Assembly: GCA_937989585.1 (NCBI GenBank)
Contig: CALKRW010000023.1
Coordinates: forward strand, 1 to 52,442
Direction: 5' to 3'
Source: an uncultured Porphyromonadaceae bacterium
Lineage (GTDB): Bacteria; Bacteroidota; Bacteroidia; Bacteroidales; Muribaculaceae
DNA: 52,442 nucleotides
Program-made: the position numbers and the translations under genes
Part shown: piece by piece, positions 7,683-15,985 of the stretch
Numbering within the stretch: position 1 is the first letter of the stretch
Layout: every line of letters starts with the position of its first letter
Notes under the pieces: generated by a model
Told to the model about the DNA's origin: nothing
The model's database searches: none
What the model saw: the letters and a program-made list of their open reading frames with translations, nothing else

Positions 7683-8132
7683 ATGATACAATTTATTGAA
7701 AAGGGTGACATATTCAATATTGTGGGCGTAAACAACTATGCACATGGTTGTAATTGTGCCGGAGCAATGGGAAAAGGAATAGCGTTACAGTTCAAGAATA
7801 AATATCCTAAGATGTATTCCGAATATCGTGCCATGTGCAAGGATGGTTTATTCAATCCCGGAGATGTCTTTGATTACAATTATGGCAACGGACACATATA
7901 TAATCTTGGCACACAGGTGTCTTGGAAAACAAAAGCTCGGTTGGAATATATTGAAGATTCGGTAGGGAGGATGCTTGGATTTGCGGCTTCGGACAACGTA
8001 ACCAAAATAGCCCTTCCAGCAATCGGAGCCGGATTAGGTGGGTTGAATTGGAATGATGTGAAAGAAATTTTGAATAGAGTCTCCATAAACTATCCTGATA
8101 TTGAATTATATGTAGTCGAGGCTTACGGCTGA
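7683..8132 (+). CDS. macro-domain protein, DarG/TARG1-like
   Basis: This 149-residue single-domain protein has a macro fold, which binds ADP-ribose. The loop NNYAHGCNCAGAMGKGIA (about residues 17-34), followed by LQFKNKYPKMYSEYR, matches the NCVGVMGKGIALQFK type found in DarG antitoxins and human TARG1/ALC1. SWKTKARLEYIEDSV and IALPAIGAGLGGLNWNDV are the expected second and third motifs. Members remove ADP-ribose from DNA or protein, or bind it. DarG normally also has a second domain and sits beside the DarT toxin; here both are missing and the partner gene is a KilA-N protein 8 bases upstream. It may be an orphan or anti-ADP-ribosylation gene of a former mobile element. The fold is confident; the substrate is inferred. 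Confidence 0.85.
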   Translation: MIQFIEKGDIFNIVGVNNYAHGCNCAGAMGKGIALQFKNKYPKMYSEYRAMCKDGLFNPGDVFDYNYGNGHIYNLGTQVSWKTKARLEYIEDSVGRMLGFAASDNVTKIALPAIGAGLGGLNWNDVKEILNRVSINYPDIELYVVEAYG

Positions 8133-8292
8133 TGATATTTCAGTACTCAATACTTGTCAAGGAATTATTTTTTATTGCTATAAAACAGTTTTTGGGACGC
8201 ATGGAGAACCAATAGCGGTACAAAAAGAGGGGAAATGAGCCTTGAAACGCTGATTTTCACCTGTTAACGAGGGTTCTTTACGGGATTTGTAT

Positions 8293-8300
8293 TATCTTTG
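8293..8300 (+). promoter_or_regulatory. -7 promoter element downstream of the macro gene
   Basis: TATCTTTG at 8293-8300, followed by CATT, matches TAnnTTTG and points rightwards. It could drive the small frames at 8354-8416 and 8513-8725. The -33 region has GTTA rather than TTTG. Confidence 0.4.
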
Positions 8301-8352
8301 CATTCGGATTGAGGCAACTCTCTCCACGACATTTTGAAATAATAAGAAGCGT

Positions 8353-8368
8353 TATGCCATATCTGAAA
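8353..8368 (+). repeat. 16-bp direct repeat, copy 2
   Basis: This is an exact copy of 7138-7153. The ATG at 8354 starts a 20-codon frame (see the next entry), so the repeat may mark a shared leader peptide or a duplicated element junction. Confidence 0.6.
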
Positions 8369-8416
8369 GAAATGAAATTCGGTTTATCAGAGATGAAGAA
8401 AATACAAGGCAAATAA
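8354..8416 (+). CDS. possible 20-residue leader peptide
   Basis: The frame reads MPYLKEMKFGLSEMKKIQGK and stops at TAA 8414. It lies about 55 bases after the TATCTTTG promoter element and shares its first five codons with the short frame at 7139. There is no homology call. It could be a leader peptide, a gene remnant or chance. Confidence 0.2.
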   Translation: MPYLKEMKFGLSEMKKIQGK

Positions 8417-8512
8417 AGATTATGTATCAGGATAATCTGACATATGAGATGAAGTATCGCTACCGGGTATTTTGACATTGAACGCAGTTCTACAATTTTT
8501 TTCACTCTTAAT

Positions 8513-8725
8513 ATGATGCTTCATTCACGTCATGGTGAAGAATTTGAAGGGTTCAGTTACACACTCGGTGGAGACGAAGAATATCTCAGAATTTTCGATA
8601 AGTACTTTGGATATGACTGGGATAAGAGTATTGCTTCAAGAACTCTTCCGATACAACGGATAACCATGATTATGACAGATTCATTCAATAACTGTAAAAT
8701 ATCATGCGTCTTACAACCTTTCTGA
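8513..8725 (+). CDS. short hypothetical protein or gene remnant
   Basis: A 70-residue frame whose first 45 residues look protein-like (LHSRHGEEFEGFSYTLGGDEEYLRIFDKYFGYDW), followed by a less convincing Met/Ile/Cys-containing end. I do not recognise a family. Because it lies in the accessory patch between a complete gene and mobile-element debris, it may be the remaining piece of a longer gene. Its own promoter could be the TATCTTTG at 8293. The stretch from 8133 to 8512 upstream holds only the promoter element, the repeat and the 20-codon frame described separately. Confidence 0.3.
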   Translation: MMLHSRHGEEFEGFSYTLGGDEEYLRIFDKYFGYDWDKSIASRTLPIQRITMIMTDSFNNCKISCVLQPF

Positions 8726-8825
8726 GTTGTCGTTGAAAACAGCAGTGCTAATCTTTTCTTGTGCCAAATTTGAATTATTAATAGAAGTGTGGAAAATCAG
8801 CACTCCACAATGGAAATATTTTCGA

Positions 8826-9719
8826 ATGAAATTTCTCTATTTTTTTATTGCATTGTTATCTATCTCATTAATCGCGAATAGCCAGACTAATGAGAATTAC
8901 ATCTATCAACTCAAAAATATAAATGGACATTACTATTTTGATGCAATGGTAGAGCATCAGCCGTTCGAAAATATAATGATTGAGTCTGGAATCCCAGGGC
9001 TGCTTATCGGAGACAGTCTTTTTAATAAATGTTTTAACGGTGTAGAAAAAGATTGGAACCGAGAAACAGATAAGAAAATTCGATTACTCAATGACATATA
9101 TGCCATTCAATATATTCGACCTCTAACTTGCCAAATAGGTAATGGCATCTTTACTGGTAATGTTTTTGTATTAGAAGGATATGATGGCATCGCGTTGCCA
9201 GTACAATCGTTAGTATGCGTTGATTCGACAAAAAAATATCTTAAAATTGACTTGAATAATAATCAGATGTGTTTTTTAGGAGAATCAGATTGGGAGAATA
9301 CGGATGATTATAGTGTGTTTTGTTTGGAGAAAATAAATGGTATGCCAGTTATAGAAACTGATGTAAACATTATTTCGCAGAATATTACTGGGTCAATCGG
9401 CAAATCCAAATACATTCTTGATTTTGGGAATGGAGCACTGTTATTTCTGATGAAGGGTAATGAAAATGTTGACCAAATGATAGCATCATCTGGGATAGAA
9501 ATTTTAAGTGCAAAAAATAAAGAAGGGGAGATTGTCTCTGAGGGGATATACGCAGATAGTTGCACCATCTGCAACCGCAAGTTTGAACAAGTTTCAATAG
9601 GGTTGACAGACAAAATGAAGGGATTTCAAAAATTCTCAGGACTAATTGGACTCAAATTTTTCTCAAAACCAGTGGTATTGGATTTCTCGAATAATAAGCT
9701 TTATATTTCCCATAGATAA
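8826..9719 (+). CDS. secreted protein, possible degenerate retropepsin-like aspartic protease fold
   Basis: This 297-residue protein starts at ATG 8826 with a signal peptide (MKFLYFFIALLSISLIANS). An earlier in-frame ATG at 8727 would bury that signal and is disfavoured. The mature part is beta-rich. FDAMVEHQPFENIMIESGIPGLLIGDSLF near the start is placed like the beta-strand plus D-T/S-G loop of clan AA proteases, and GLIGLKFFSKPVVLDFSNNKLYIS at the end resembles their usual C-terminal G-I-I-G...DF-K strand pair. The catalytic DTG/DSG is replaced by ESG, and a second possible site reads LDFGNG, so activity is unlikely or altered. The assignment rests on pattern only. It stands between a gene remnant and mobilisation debris. 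Confidence 0.6.
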   Translation: MKFLYFFIALLSISLIANSQTNENYIYQLKNINGHYYFDAMVEHQPFENIMIESGIPGLLIGDSLFNKCFNGVEKDWNRETDKKIRLLNDIYAIQYIRPLTCQIGNGIFTGNVFVLEGYDGIALPVQSLVCVDSTKKYLKIDLNNNQMCFLGESDWENTDDYSVFCLEKINGMPVIETDVNIISQNITGSIGKSKYILDFGNGALLFLMKGNENVDQMIASSGIEILSAKNKEGEIVSEGIYADSCTICNRKFEQVSIGLTDKMKGFQKFSGLIGLKFFSKPVVLDFSNNKLYISHR

Positions 9720-9764
9720 ATATTGTTGGAAAGATAGAAAAATAGACAGTATATCAGTTTTAAC

Positions 9765-10214
9765 TTACTTATATTTAACTCCTTGTCCTCTCTCAATCTT
9801 CCAGTCATACCGACCTTCCGCTACATCACCAACCTCATTGAGTGTATGGCGATGTTTTATTTCATCAAAGGGCTGTCGGTGTTCCGCATAGTCACAGAGC
9901 CATGCGCCGACCGCTTTCTGCTGCTCGGTGGTCTCGTCGTAAGACTGCATGACGTTCTTGATGTCGGCGGCTTCGGAGGGAGAGAAGATTGACTTGTGCC
10001 GTTCCGTGGCGAAATGGATAATCGCGTCAATGGCTCGTCGGAACACCTCGCTTGCCTTGTAGAGAATATCGGCGATGATATTCAGAATATCCCGGTTCGA
10101 TTTCAGCGCACCTTGCAACTGTCTTATGACCTTGTCCTTCTCCTCCGTTTCCCGGCTCACCGCCATGCTGATGCGGTGCTGTTCCCTTCCATTTGGGAAT
10201 AATAGCGCAGTTGA
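9765..10214 (-). pseudogene. C-terminal remnant of a mobilisation (relaxase-type) protein
   Basis: A minus-strand frame stays open from a TAA just above 10214 down to the stop at 9765; its first ATG is at 10166 (133 residues). It begins with a coiled-coil stretch (RETEEKDKVIRQLQGALKSN), then a helical SEVFRRAIDAIIHFA region and an AVGAWLCDYAEHRQPFDEI segment, ending WKIERGQG. From memory this resembles the tail of Bacteroidales plasmid mobilisation proteins of the Pre/Mob type. The catalytic N-terminal part is absent: upstream sequence goes straight to intergenic DNA and the next gene. I read it as a broken piece left by an integrated or excised element. Family identity is moderately uncertain. 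Confidence 0.45.
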
Positions 10215-10312
10215 TTACCATGATATTTGCATAAATTAACACACATAAATATATCCAAACAAGCAGAGAGAGTTAATTTTGTAAAAAATTTCATTTTATT
10301 ACTTATGTGATT

Positions 10313-11605
10313 ATGAAAATAAGAAAACTAATATTTGTTGCAGCGATGGCATTCTGTTCTGTTGCCTGGGGACAGAATAATGAAAAACTGATCATTGTCA
10401 ATGAAGGTTTGTGGCAATCCAACAACGGACGTCTCTCATACTTTGAGAACGGCAATATGGTCTCCAACCGATGGTACGAGGAAATCAACCATCACGCGCT
10501 GGGAGACACTCCGAGTGACATTATCCAAATCAATGATAATCTTGTAGCCATTACCGTAAACGGTTCAAACATAGTGCAGTTTATCACACCCGAAGGAAAA
10601 GATGTGGCTGCTAACGAGGAGATTCCCAACTGCAGACGTCTGGCATCGGATGGAAAATATGTTTATGTCACTTCATACGCTCACGAATGCACCGTCAACG
10701 GAATTACCAAAAGTTTTGTCAAAGGCTATGTGGCCAAGATTGACATAAGTAATTTCAAGGTCGTTGCCGCGACTGAAGTGGGTTATGAGCCTGATGGAAT
10801 CGCCTGTTATAAAGGTTGTCTTTTCGTTGCCAACACAGGAGGCTATTCATACCAGGAGGCCCATGATTATGAGAGGACTGTCAGTGTGCTTGATGCCGAA
10901 AGCATGGAAGTAAAACGCACAGTCAATACGGGTTGCATGAATCTTTTCGGAAAAATTTCCAGAAGCGGACAGTATCTTTGCATAAATTCTGCGGGTGACT
11001 ACTATTCACAGAATACAACTACGCTGATTTTTGACTGCCAGGCTGCGATTGATGGCAAGGCTGACACAGAATGTTTCAAGACCTTTGACTATTCCTCCAC
11101 TTATAATACGGTCTCTCCTCAAGGCCTGTTCTATGTAATCGGATCGCACTTCTCATTCACGACGGGTCAATATAAGAATAACTACATTACGATTAATCCG
11201 GAAAAGGCCTTCAGTGCTAATCCCGCATCTGCCGTAACGGAAACTCTGCCAGGCACCATGGTCGAGGATATAAGCAAATTCAAGGCGCCTTATGGCATTT
11301 ATGTCAATCCTTATACGGGATACCTCTATGCAACAGATGCAGGCGACTATGTTTCTAACGGTACATTGTACCAGTGGAATCCTGAGGGCAAGTATGTCGG
11401 CAAATGGAGTACATATATCAACCCGGCCTATTTCCTGGCATTGCCGCCTGACGGACATTTCGGTGCGGTAGATGATATTATCGCTGATGAAAAACGGCCG
11501 GTAGATAATACAATATACAATCTTCAGGGAATTCCTGTTACCCAAATGATTCCAGGCCAGATTTACATCCAGAACGGCCGAAAATTCATTTACCGCGAAA
11601 ATTGA
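10313..11605 (+). CDS. secreted beta-propeller protein (DUF5074/YncE-like)
   Basis: This 430-residue protein has a signal peptide (MKIRKLIFVAAMAFCSVAWG). Recurrent blade-like segments follow: IIVNEGLWQSNNGRLSYF, NLVAITVNGSNIVQFI, KYVYVTSYAHE, GYEPDGIACYKGCLFVANTGG and APYGIYVNPYTGYLYATDAGD. This is the layout of the YncE/DUF5074 surface propellers often encoded beside TonB-dependent receptors; no such receptor is next to it here. It ends in a short module, TIYNLQGIPV...GQIYIQNGRKF, shared with two other secreted proteins in this window. Start: ATG 10313; the GTG two codons earlier is less likely. A terminator follows 24 bases after the stop. The ligand is unknown. Confidence 0.75.
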   Translation: MKIRKLIFVAAMAFCSVAWGQNNEKLIIVNEGLWQSNNGRLSYFENGNMVSNRWYEEINHHALGDTPSDIIQINDNLVAITVNGSNIVQFITPEGKDVAANEEIPNCRRLASDGKYVYVTSYAHECTVNGITKSFVKGYVAKIDISNFKVVAATEVGYEPDGIACYKGCLFVANTGGYSYQEAHDYERTVSVLDAESMEVKRTVNTGCMNLFGKISRSGQYLCINSAGDYYSQNTTTLIFDCQAAIDGKADTECFKTFDYSSTYNTVSPQGLFYVIGSHFSFTTGQYKNNYITINPEKAFSANPASAVTETLPGTMVEDISKFKAPYGIYVNPYTGYLYATDAGDYVSNGTLYQWNPEGKYVGKWSTYINPAYFLALPPDGHFGAVDDIIADEKRPVDNTIYNLQGIPVTQMIPGQIYIQNGRKFIYREN

Positions 11606-11629
11606 TCATTAATCTAGGACAAACATTAT

Positions 11630-11661
11630 AAAGGACCCGGATACGCTAATCCGGGTCCTTT
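11630..11661. terminator. bidirectional terminator between convergent genes
   Basis: A perfect 13-bp stem (11630-11642 with 11649-11661; core GGACCCGGAT) with a 6-base loop is followed on the plus strand by ATTATTGTTTTT. It ends the propeller gene and lies 22 bases beyond the stop of the minus-strand SGNH gene, so it may serve both. Confidence 0.85.
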
Positions 11662-11683
11662 ATTATTGTTTTTCTAAAGTACT

Positions 11684-12586
11684 TCAGGGTTGAAGGATAT
11701 GCCTGAGGAGTGAGGAGAGACGCTCTGTGCCACGATGATTGAGGTGGTCGGCGTCAAAGAAATCATCATGATTGAAGTCCGGGTCATTCATGAAATCAAG
11801 GAGGATTACTCCATAACGATGATACATTAATCTCGCGACATCGTAAAGTTCGGCAACCTGCTGTGATGACATGTTTCTGCGGTAATCTTCGTAGAGCGGG
11901 GTTATGAGCAGATAAGTGCGAATATTATATTCATGGCAAAGTCGGCAAAGACGATCAAGCCATTCGGTATTCTCAGTTACGAAGCGGGTCTCTGCGATTG
12001 TCTGTTTACGGGCTTTTGAGACTGATTCACTTTCCCAGCCGCTGTAGCAGAACTCGGGTGAGTTGTCAAGCGACAGCCCCAGGGTGTCACACATTCCCTT
12101 GCCTCCAAAGAGAGCACGACGCACACGACCGGAAAATATATCCGGCTGCGATATCTCGAAATTGTAGCGGGAGAAATCCGAGTGTTTGTCAATGTTCATA
12201 TAGATTTTATAGTTGTTGGCCATCCACCATTCGTCCCCTTCCTCGAAAATCGGGTCACGCAGGGAATGGTAGGATAGGGAAAGCACGACTGTCCTCAGAT
12301 TCGGCAGATATGGAAGATAATGCTCGAGGAGCCGATAATCATATTCATAGTTCTGCGAGACATTGGCAAGGTTGAATGCGCTGTCACCGAGAACGGCAGG
12401 ATTGATGGCATAGTAGTTATGCGAGTCTCCTAATATCAGGGTTGATATTTTCGACCCATTATCCAGTATATATTGATTTTTATAGGAATAAGAGTTCGTG
12501 GAATTGCGCACCAGTACTTCTCCCGCCGCCAGAGTCAGGGCGACAAGCAATGCAAACAGAAGAGTGTTGATGACAAATCTACGCAT
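11684..12586 (-). CDS. SGNH-fold membrane-anchored protein partnered with an MBOAT
   Basis: This 300-residue protein has an N-terminal membrane anchor (MRRFVINTLLFALLVALTLA). The SGNH nucleophile motif is LILGDSHNYYAINP, with Ser55, and the C-terminal FDADHLNHRG near residue 280 supplies the Asp/His pair. Such proteins resemble the AlgX/AlgJ and DltD partners of MBOAT acyltransferases, which move or place acyl (often acetyl) groups on extracytoplasmic polymers. I set the start at ATG 12586, 2 bases after the MBOAT stop at 12589. The frame can be read 84 codons further upstream, but that part overlaps the MBOAT gene, has no signal and is not believable. It is the last gene of the minus-strand run. 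Confidence 0.8.
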   Translation of the reverse strand: MRRFVINTLLFALLVALTLAAGEVLVRNSTNSYSYKNQYILDNGSKISTLILGDSHNYYAINPAVLGDSAFNLANVSQNYEYDYRLLEHYLPYLPNLRTVVLSLSYHSLRDPIFEEGDEWWMANNYKIYMNIDKHSDFSRYNFEISQPDIFSGRVRRALFGGKGMCDTLGLSLDNSPEFCYSGWESESVSKARKQTIAETRFVTENTEWLDRLCRLCHEYNIRTYLLITPLYEDYRRNMSSQQVAELYDVARLMYHRYGVILLDFMNDPDFNHDDFFDADHLNHRGTERLSSLLRHILQP

Positions 12587-12588
12587 TT

Positions 12589-14025
12589 TCAGAACTGGAA
12601 ATAGATGAAACTCTGTAAGCGGTAAAACAGTATAATGCAGACCACAATCAGCCAGTACACAGTCCACCGGGCGATACGGTAACGCATAAGTCCGTGACCC
12701 TCGAAACTCAAGGGCGATTCCTTGTGGCGTGAGAACCATTCGGCAACAAGCAAAACTGCAATCCAGATGAATGAGGCTTTGCCTTCGACGGGAGTATGTA
12801 CATTCCAGCGCGTAAACATATGGCAGATGTATGTCCATGCGTCAGAAAGACTGTCGGAACGGAAAAGAATCCAGCCGATGGCGACAAGAAGGAAAGTCCT
12901 TCCCATCAGCAGGGATTCGTAGAATGACGGCCAACGGCGGTTCTCGGCGACAGTGGAATTCTTGAACATATCCTTCTTACCACGGATGATGCCCGGTATA
13001 AACATTACTGCATGGTAGGCTCCCCAAGCGACGAAAGTCCATGCCGCCCCGTGCCACAGACCGCTCACAAGAAACACGACCAAGGTGTTGCGGGCAATCT
13101 TCTGACTTCTGACACGGCTACCGCCCAATGGTATGTAGACGTAATCGCGGAACCAAGACGTGAGCGATATGTGCCAGCGGCGCCAGAACTCGCCTATGCT
13201 TCGGGAGAAATATGGCAGATTGAAATTGCGCATCAACTGGATGCCGAAGAGTCTGCCGGTGCCGATGCCAATGTCCGAATATCCTGAGAAATCGCAATAA
13301 ATCTGGATTGTGAACATCAATGCCGCCCCGATAAGTGTCAGTGAACCGGCCGTTTCATAGTTGGCAAAAACGGAGTCGACATAAGGGCCGAGGTTATCCG
13401 CCACGACCGTTTTCTTGAAGAATCCCCATAACATTAGCCTGAGGCCGCTTACTGCCATCGCGTAATCGAACGTTCGTTCATGCTCGAACTGGGGCAATAT
13501 ATTCACAGCCCTCTCGATGGGACCCGCTACCAGTTGGGGGAAGAAAGAGATGAATGCAAAGAAAGATACCGGGTCATGGGTAGGCTTTATTTTTTCACGA
13601 TAGACATCAATAGAGTAACTCAGGGCCTGGAACGTGTAGAACGAAATGCCAACCGGAAGAACAAGACCGAGAGTGATTCCATCGACCGTTATTCCCACAG
13701 AGTTAAGCAACGCAGCGAAGTTGGCGGCAAAGAAATCGAAATACTTGAATATGGCGAGAATGCCGAGGTTGATGGCTATATTAAGCCACATCCAGAATTT
13801 TTTTTGCCTTCGGCTGTCACTTCCGGCTATAAGCAGACCGGAAGCGTAACTGCACGCTGTAGTAAAAGCGATGAGCAGCAGAAAGCGCCAGTCCCACCAT
13901 CCGTAAAAAACATAACTCGCAACCACCACAAGAATATTCTGCCACCTTAGCGAGCCCTTGAGACTCCAGTAAGCGGCAAAAACAATTGGCAGGAACAGAA
14001 GAAATGTGAGACTGTTGAATAGCAT
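12589..14025 (-). CDS. MBOAT-family O-acyltransferase (AlgI/DltB-like)
   Basis: A 478-residue polytopic membrane protein with about ten hydrophobic segments. Conserved MBOAT stretches are FWRRWHISLTSWFRDYVYIP, LGGSR and SGLWHGAAWTFVAWG, whose His (about residue 325) is the expected catalytic residue. These enzymes pass acyl groups, usually acetyl, across or onto the outer face of the membrane. The direct 2-base link to the SGNH gene supports a two-part O-acetylation machine for a cell-surface glycan; the glycan is unknown. Only 7 bases separate it from nadE upstream, so it is probably read from the same transcript as housekeeping genes. A second MBOAT is at 29950-31467. Confidence 0.92.
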   Translation of the reverse strand: MLFNSLTFLLFLPIVFAAYWSLKGSLRWQNILVVVASYVFYGWWDWRFLLLIAFTTACSYASGLLIAGSDSRRQKKFWMWLNIAINLGILAIFKYFDFFAANFAALLNSVGITVDGITLGLVLPVGISFYTFQALSYSIDVYREKIKPTHDPVSFFAFISFFPQLVAGPIERAVNILPQFEHERTFDYAMAVSGLRLMLWGFFKKTVVADNLGPYVDSVFANYETAGSLTLIGAALMFTIQIYCDFSGYSDIGIGTGRLFGIQLMRNFNLPYFSRSIGEFWRRWHISLTSWFRDYVYIPLGGSRVRSQKIARNTLVVFLVSGLWHGAAWTFVAWGAYHAVMFIPGIIRGKKDMFKNSTVAENRRWPSFYESLLMGRTFLLVAIGWILFRSDSLSDAWTYICHMFTRWNVHTPVEGKASFIWIAVLLVAEWFSRHKESPLSFEGHGLMRYRIARWTVYWLIVVCIILFYRLQSFIYFQF

Positions 14026-14032
14026 TCAGAAA

Positions 14033-15979
14033 TCAGAGTTGACGGCATTCGTCCATCCAGAGAGCGGATGAAGCGTCAGAAGGCATGCGCCAGTCGCCGC
14101 GTGGAGAAAGGCAGACCGAACCGACTTTTGGACCGTCGGGCAAGCATGAACGCTTGAACTGCTGAGCGAAGAAACGACGGAAGAAAGTTGTAATCCATTT
14201 TTTTATAGTCTTCCTGTCATATCTGCCGTCGAAGGCCTGTAAAGCCATGGAGAAAATGCGTTTCGGCGAGAATCCATAACGAAGAAGATAGTATAGGAAG
14301 AAATCATGAAGTTCATAGGGGCCGACAAGGTCCTCGGTCTTCTGCACGATATTGCCCTTGTCATCGGCGGGAATAAGTTCGGGGCTTACCGGAGTGTCGA
14401 TAATATCGGCGAGAGCGTCAGCCAGTTCCTTGTCTCCATCCTTGCGGGCATTCTCGCAGAAAGCCTCGACAAGATAGCGGACAAGAGTCTTGGGCACAGA
14501 GGCGTTTACACCATACATAGACATGTGGTCACCGTTGTAGGTTGCCCATCCGAGGGCAAGTTCCGAAAGGTCGCCTGTCCCCAGCACCATACCGCCGACC
14601 TGATTGGCGATATCCATAAGAATCATCGTGCGCATACGTGCCTGAGAGTTCTCATAAGTGACATCGTGGTCAGCCGGATTATGGCCGATATCGGAGAAAT
14701 GCTGCTCGACCGATTTGGCGATTGAAATCTCACGTAAGGTAACACCCAACTGCCGCATGAGGGTGATGGCGTTGTTATACGTGCGGCCTGTCGTGCCGAA
14801 ACCGGGCATCGTAACGGCAACTATGCCATTACGGTCCAGGCCAAGACGGTCGAAGGTACGGGCGGCTACAAGAATCGCAAGAGTGGAATCGAGGCCGCCT
14901 GAAATTCCTACCACAAGTCTGGAGCAATGGGTGGCCTGAAGTCTCTTGGCAAGACCGGCGACCTGTATCCCTGTAATCTCGTCGCAACGTGCCGAGAGAT
15001 TCACACGGACACGCGGAACAAACGGGGTGGGGGATATATTCCTCAGGATTTCTTTTTTTTCAACAGTCTTGGTTTCGGCAACAACTGTCGTGAAAGAGTT
15101 GTCATCATCATTATTTATACGTGAAGCGCAGTCCACAAATGAAGATGTGTGCATTCGGTCGCGAGCGATAGCGTCAAGGTCAATGTCGGCGACAATGTAA
15201 TGTGGCTCCATGGTCCACCGTGTATTCGATACAAGCAACTTGCCCTTTTCGGCTATATAGGCGGGGCCGTCAAACACAAGGTCTGTCGATGATTCGCCGA
15301 AACCTGCGGACGAATATACATAGGCACAGAGGGAACGGGCCGAGTTGGCAACTACAAGTTGGCGCTGATACTGGTGCTTGCCAATGAGGACGTCACTTGC
15401 CGAAAGATTGAGTATAACATCGGCTCCGGCCATCGCAGCGAGAGTAGACGGAGGTATCGGTGCCCACATGTCCTCACATATCTCTGCGGCGACTTTCGCT
15501 CCGGCGACGGAGACCATCACATGAGAACCTAAGGCCGTATTCTGTCCGGCAAAATTTATTGCGACATTAAATGACGGCGCGGAAGTCCACCATCGCTTCT
15601 CATAGAATTCGTTATAGTTTGGAACGAATGTTTTGGGGATGAGCGCAAGAAGTTTGCCATTGGAGCAGAGGGCGGCACAATTATATAAGGCATTGTTAGC
15701 AGACACCGGAAGCCCCACTGCAAAAGTCAGGTTCAAATCCGCTGACTCACGGAGAATCTTTTCAAGTCCGAGTTCGGCGGCATTTAGTAGAGTCTGCGAA
15801 TGGAAAAGGTCAGCGCATGTATAGGCAGTGACACACATCTCGGGGAAGACAGCGAGTTCTACGCCTTCGCTGTCAAGTTTCCTAAGTAAGTCGAGTATCG
15901 AGGAGACATTAGACTCGACGCCGGCTACATTGACAGCCGGGACGGCTGCTGCAACGCGAAGATATTCCTTTTCAGCCAT
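14033..15979 (-). CDS. nadE: glutamine-dependent NAD+ synthetase
   Basis: This 648-residue two-domain enzyme amidates deamido-NAD+ with glutamine as nitrogen donor, the last step of NAD synthesis. The N-terminal nitrilase-type glutaminase shows its catalytic triad: Glu47 (FPEMCVTAY), Lys116 (LIPKTFVPNYNEFYEKRWW) and Cys168 (AAEICEDMW). The C-terminal synthetase has the PP-loop motif SGGLDS at 360-365 and a GTGDLSELALGWATYNGDHMS-type substrate site. Length is normal for the glutamine-dependent form (about 640-680). It lies 6 bases after the M48 protease gene and 7 bases before the MBOAT gene. Confidence 0.96.
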   Translation of the reverse strand: MAEKEYLRVAAAVPAVNVAGVESNVSSILDLLRKLDSEGVELAVFPEMCVTAYTCADLFHSQTLLNAAELGLEKILRESADLNLTFAVGLPVSANNALYNCAALCSNGKLLALIPKTFVPNYNEFYEKRWWTSAPSFNVAINFAGQNTALGSHVMVSVAGAKVAAEICEDMWAPIPPSTLAAMAGADVILNLSASDVLIGKHQYQRQLVVANSARSLCAYVYSSAGFGESSTDLVFDGPAYIAEKGKLLVSNTRWTMEPHYIVADIDLDAIARDRMHTSSFVDCASRINNDDDNSFTTVVAETKTVEKKEILRNISPTPFVPRVRVNLSARCDEITGIQVAGLAKRLQATHCSRLVVGISGGLDSTLAILVAARTFDRLGLDRNGIVAVTMPGFGTTGRTYNNAITLMRQLGVTLREISIAKSVEQHFSDIGHNPADHDVTYENSQARMRTMILMDIANQVGGMVLGTGDLSELALGWATYNGDHMSMYGVNASVPKTLVRYLVEAFCENARKDGDKELADALADIIDTPVSPELIPADDKGNIVQKTEDLVGPYELHDFFLYYLLRYGFSPKRIFSMALQAFDGRYDRKTIKKWITTFFRRFFAQQFKRSCLPDGPKVGSVCLSPRGDWRMPSDASSALWMDECRQL

Positions 15980-15985
15980 CGTATG

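Noticed and set aside
7683..8132. A DarTG toxin-antitoxin system
   Set aside because: Only the DarG-type macro domain is present; no DarT-like ADP-ribosyltransferase frame exists on either side.
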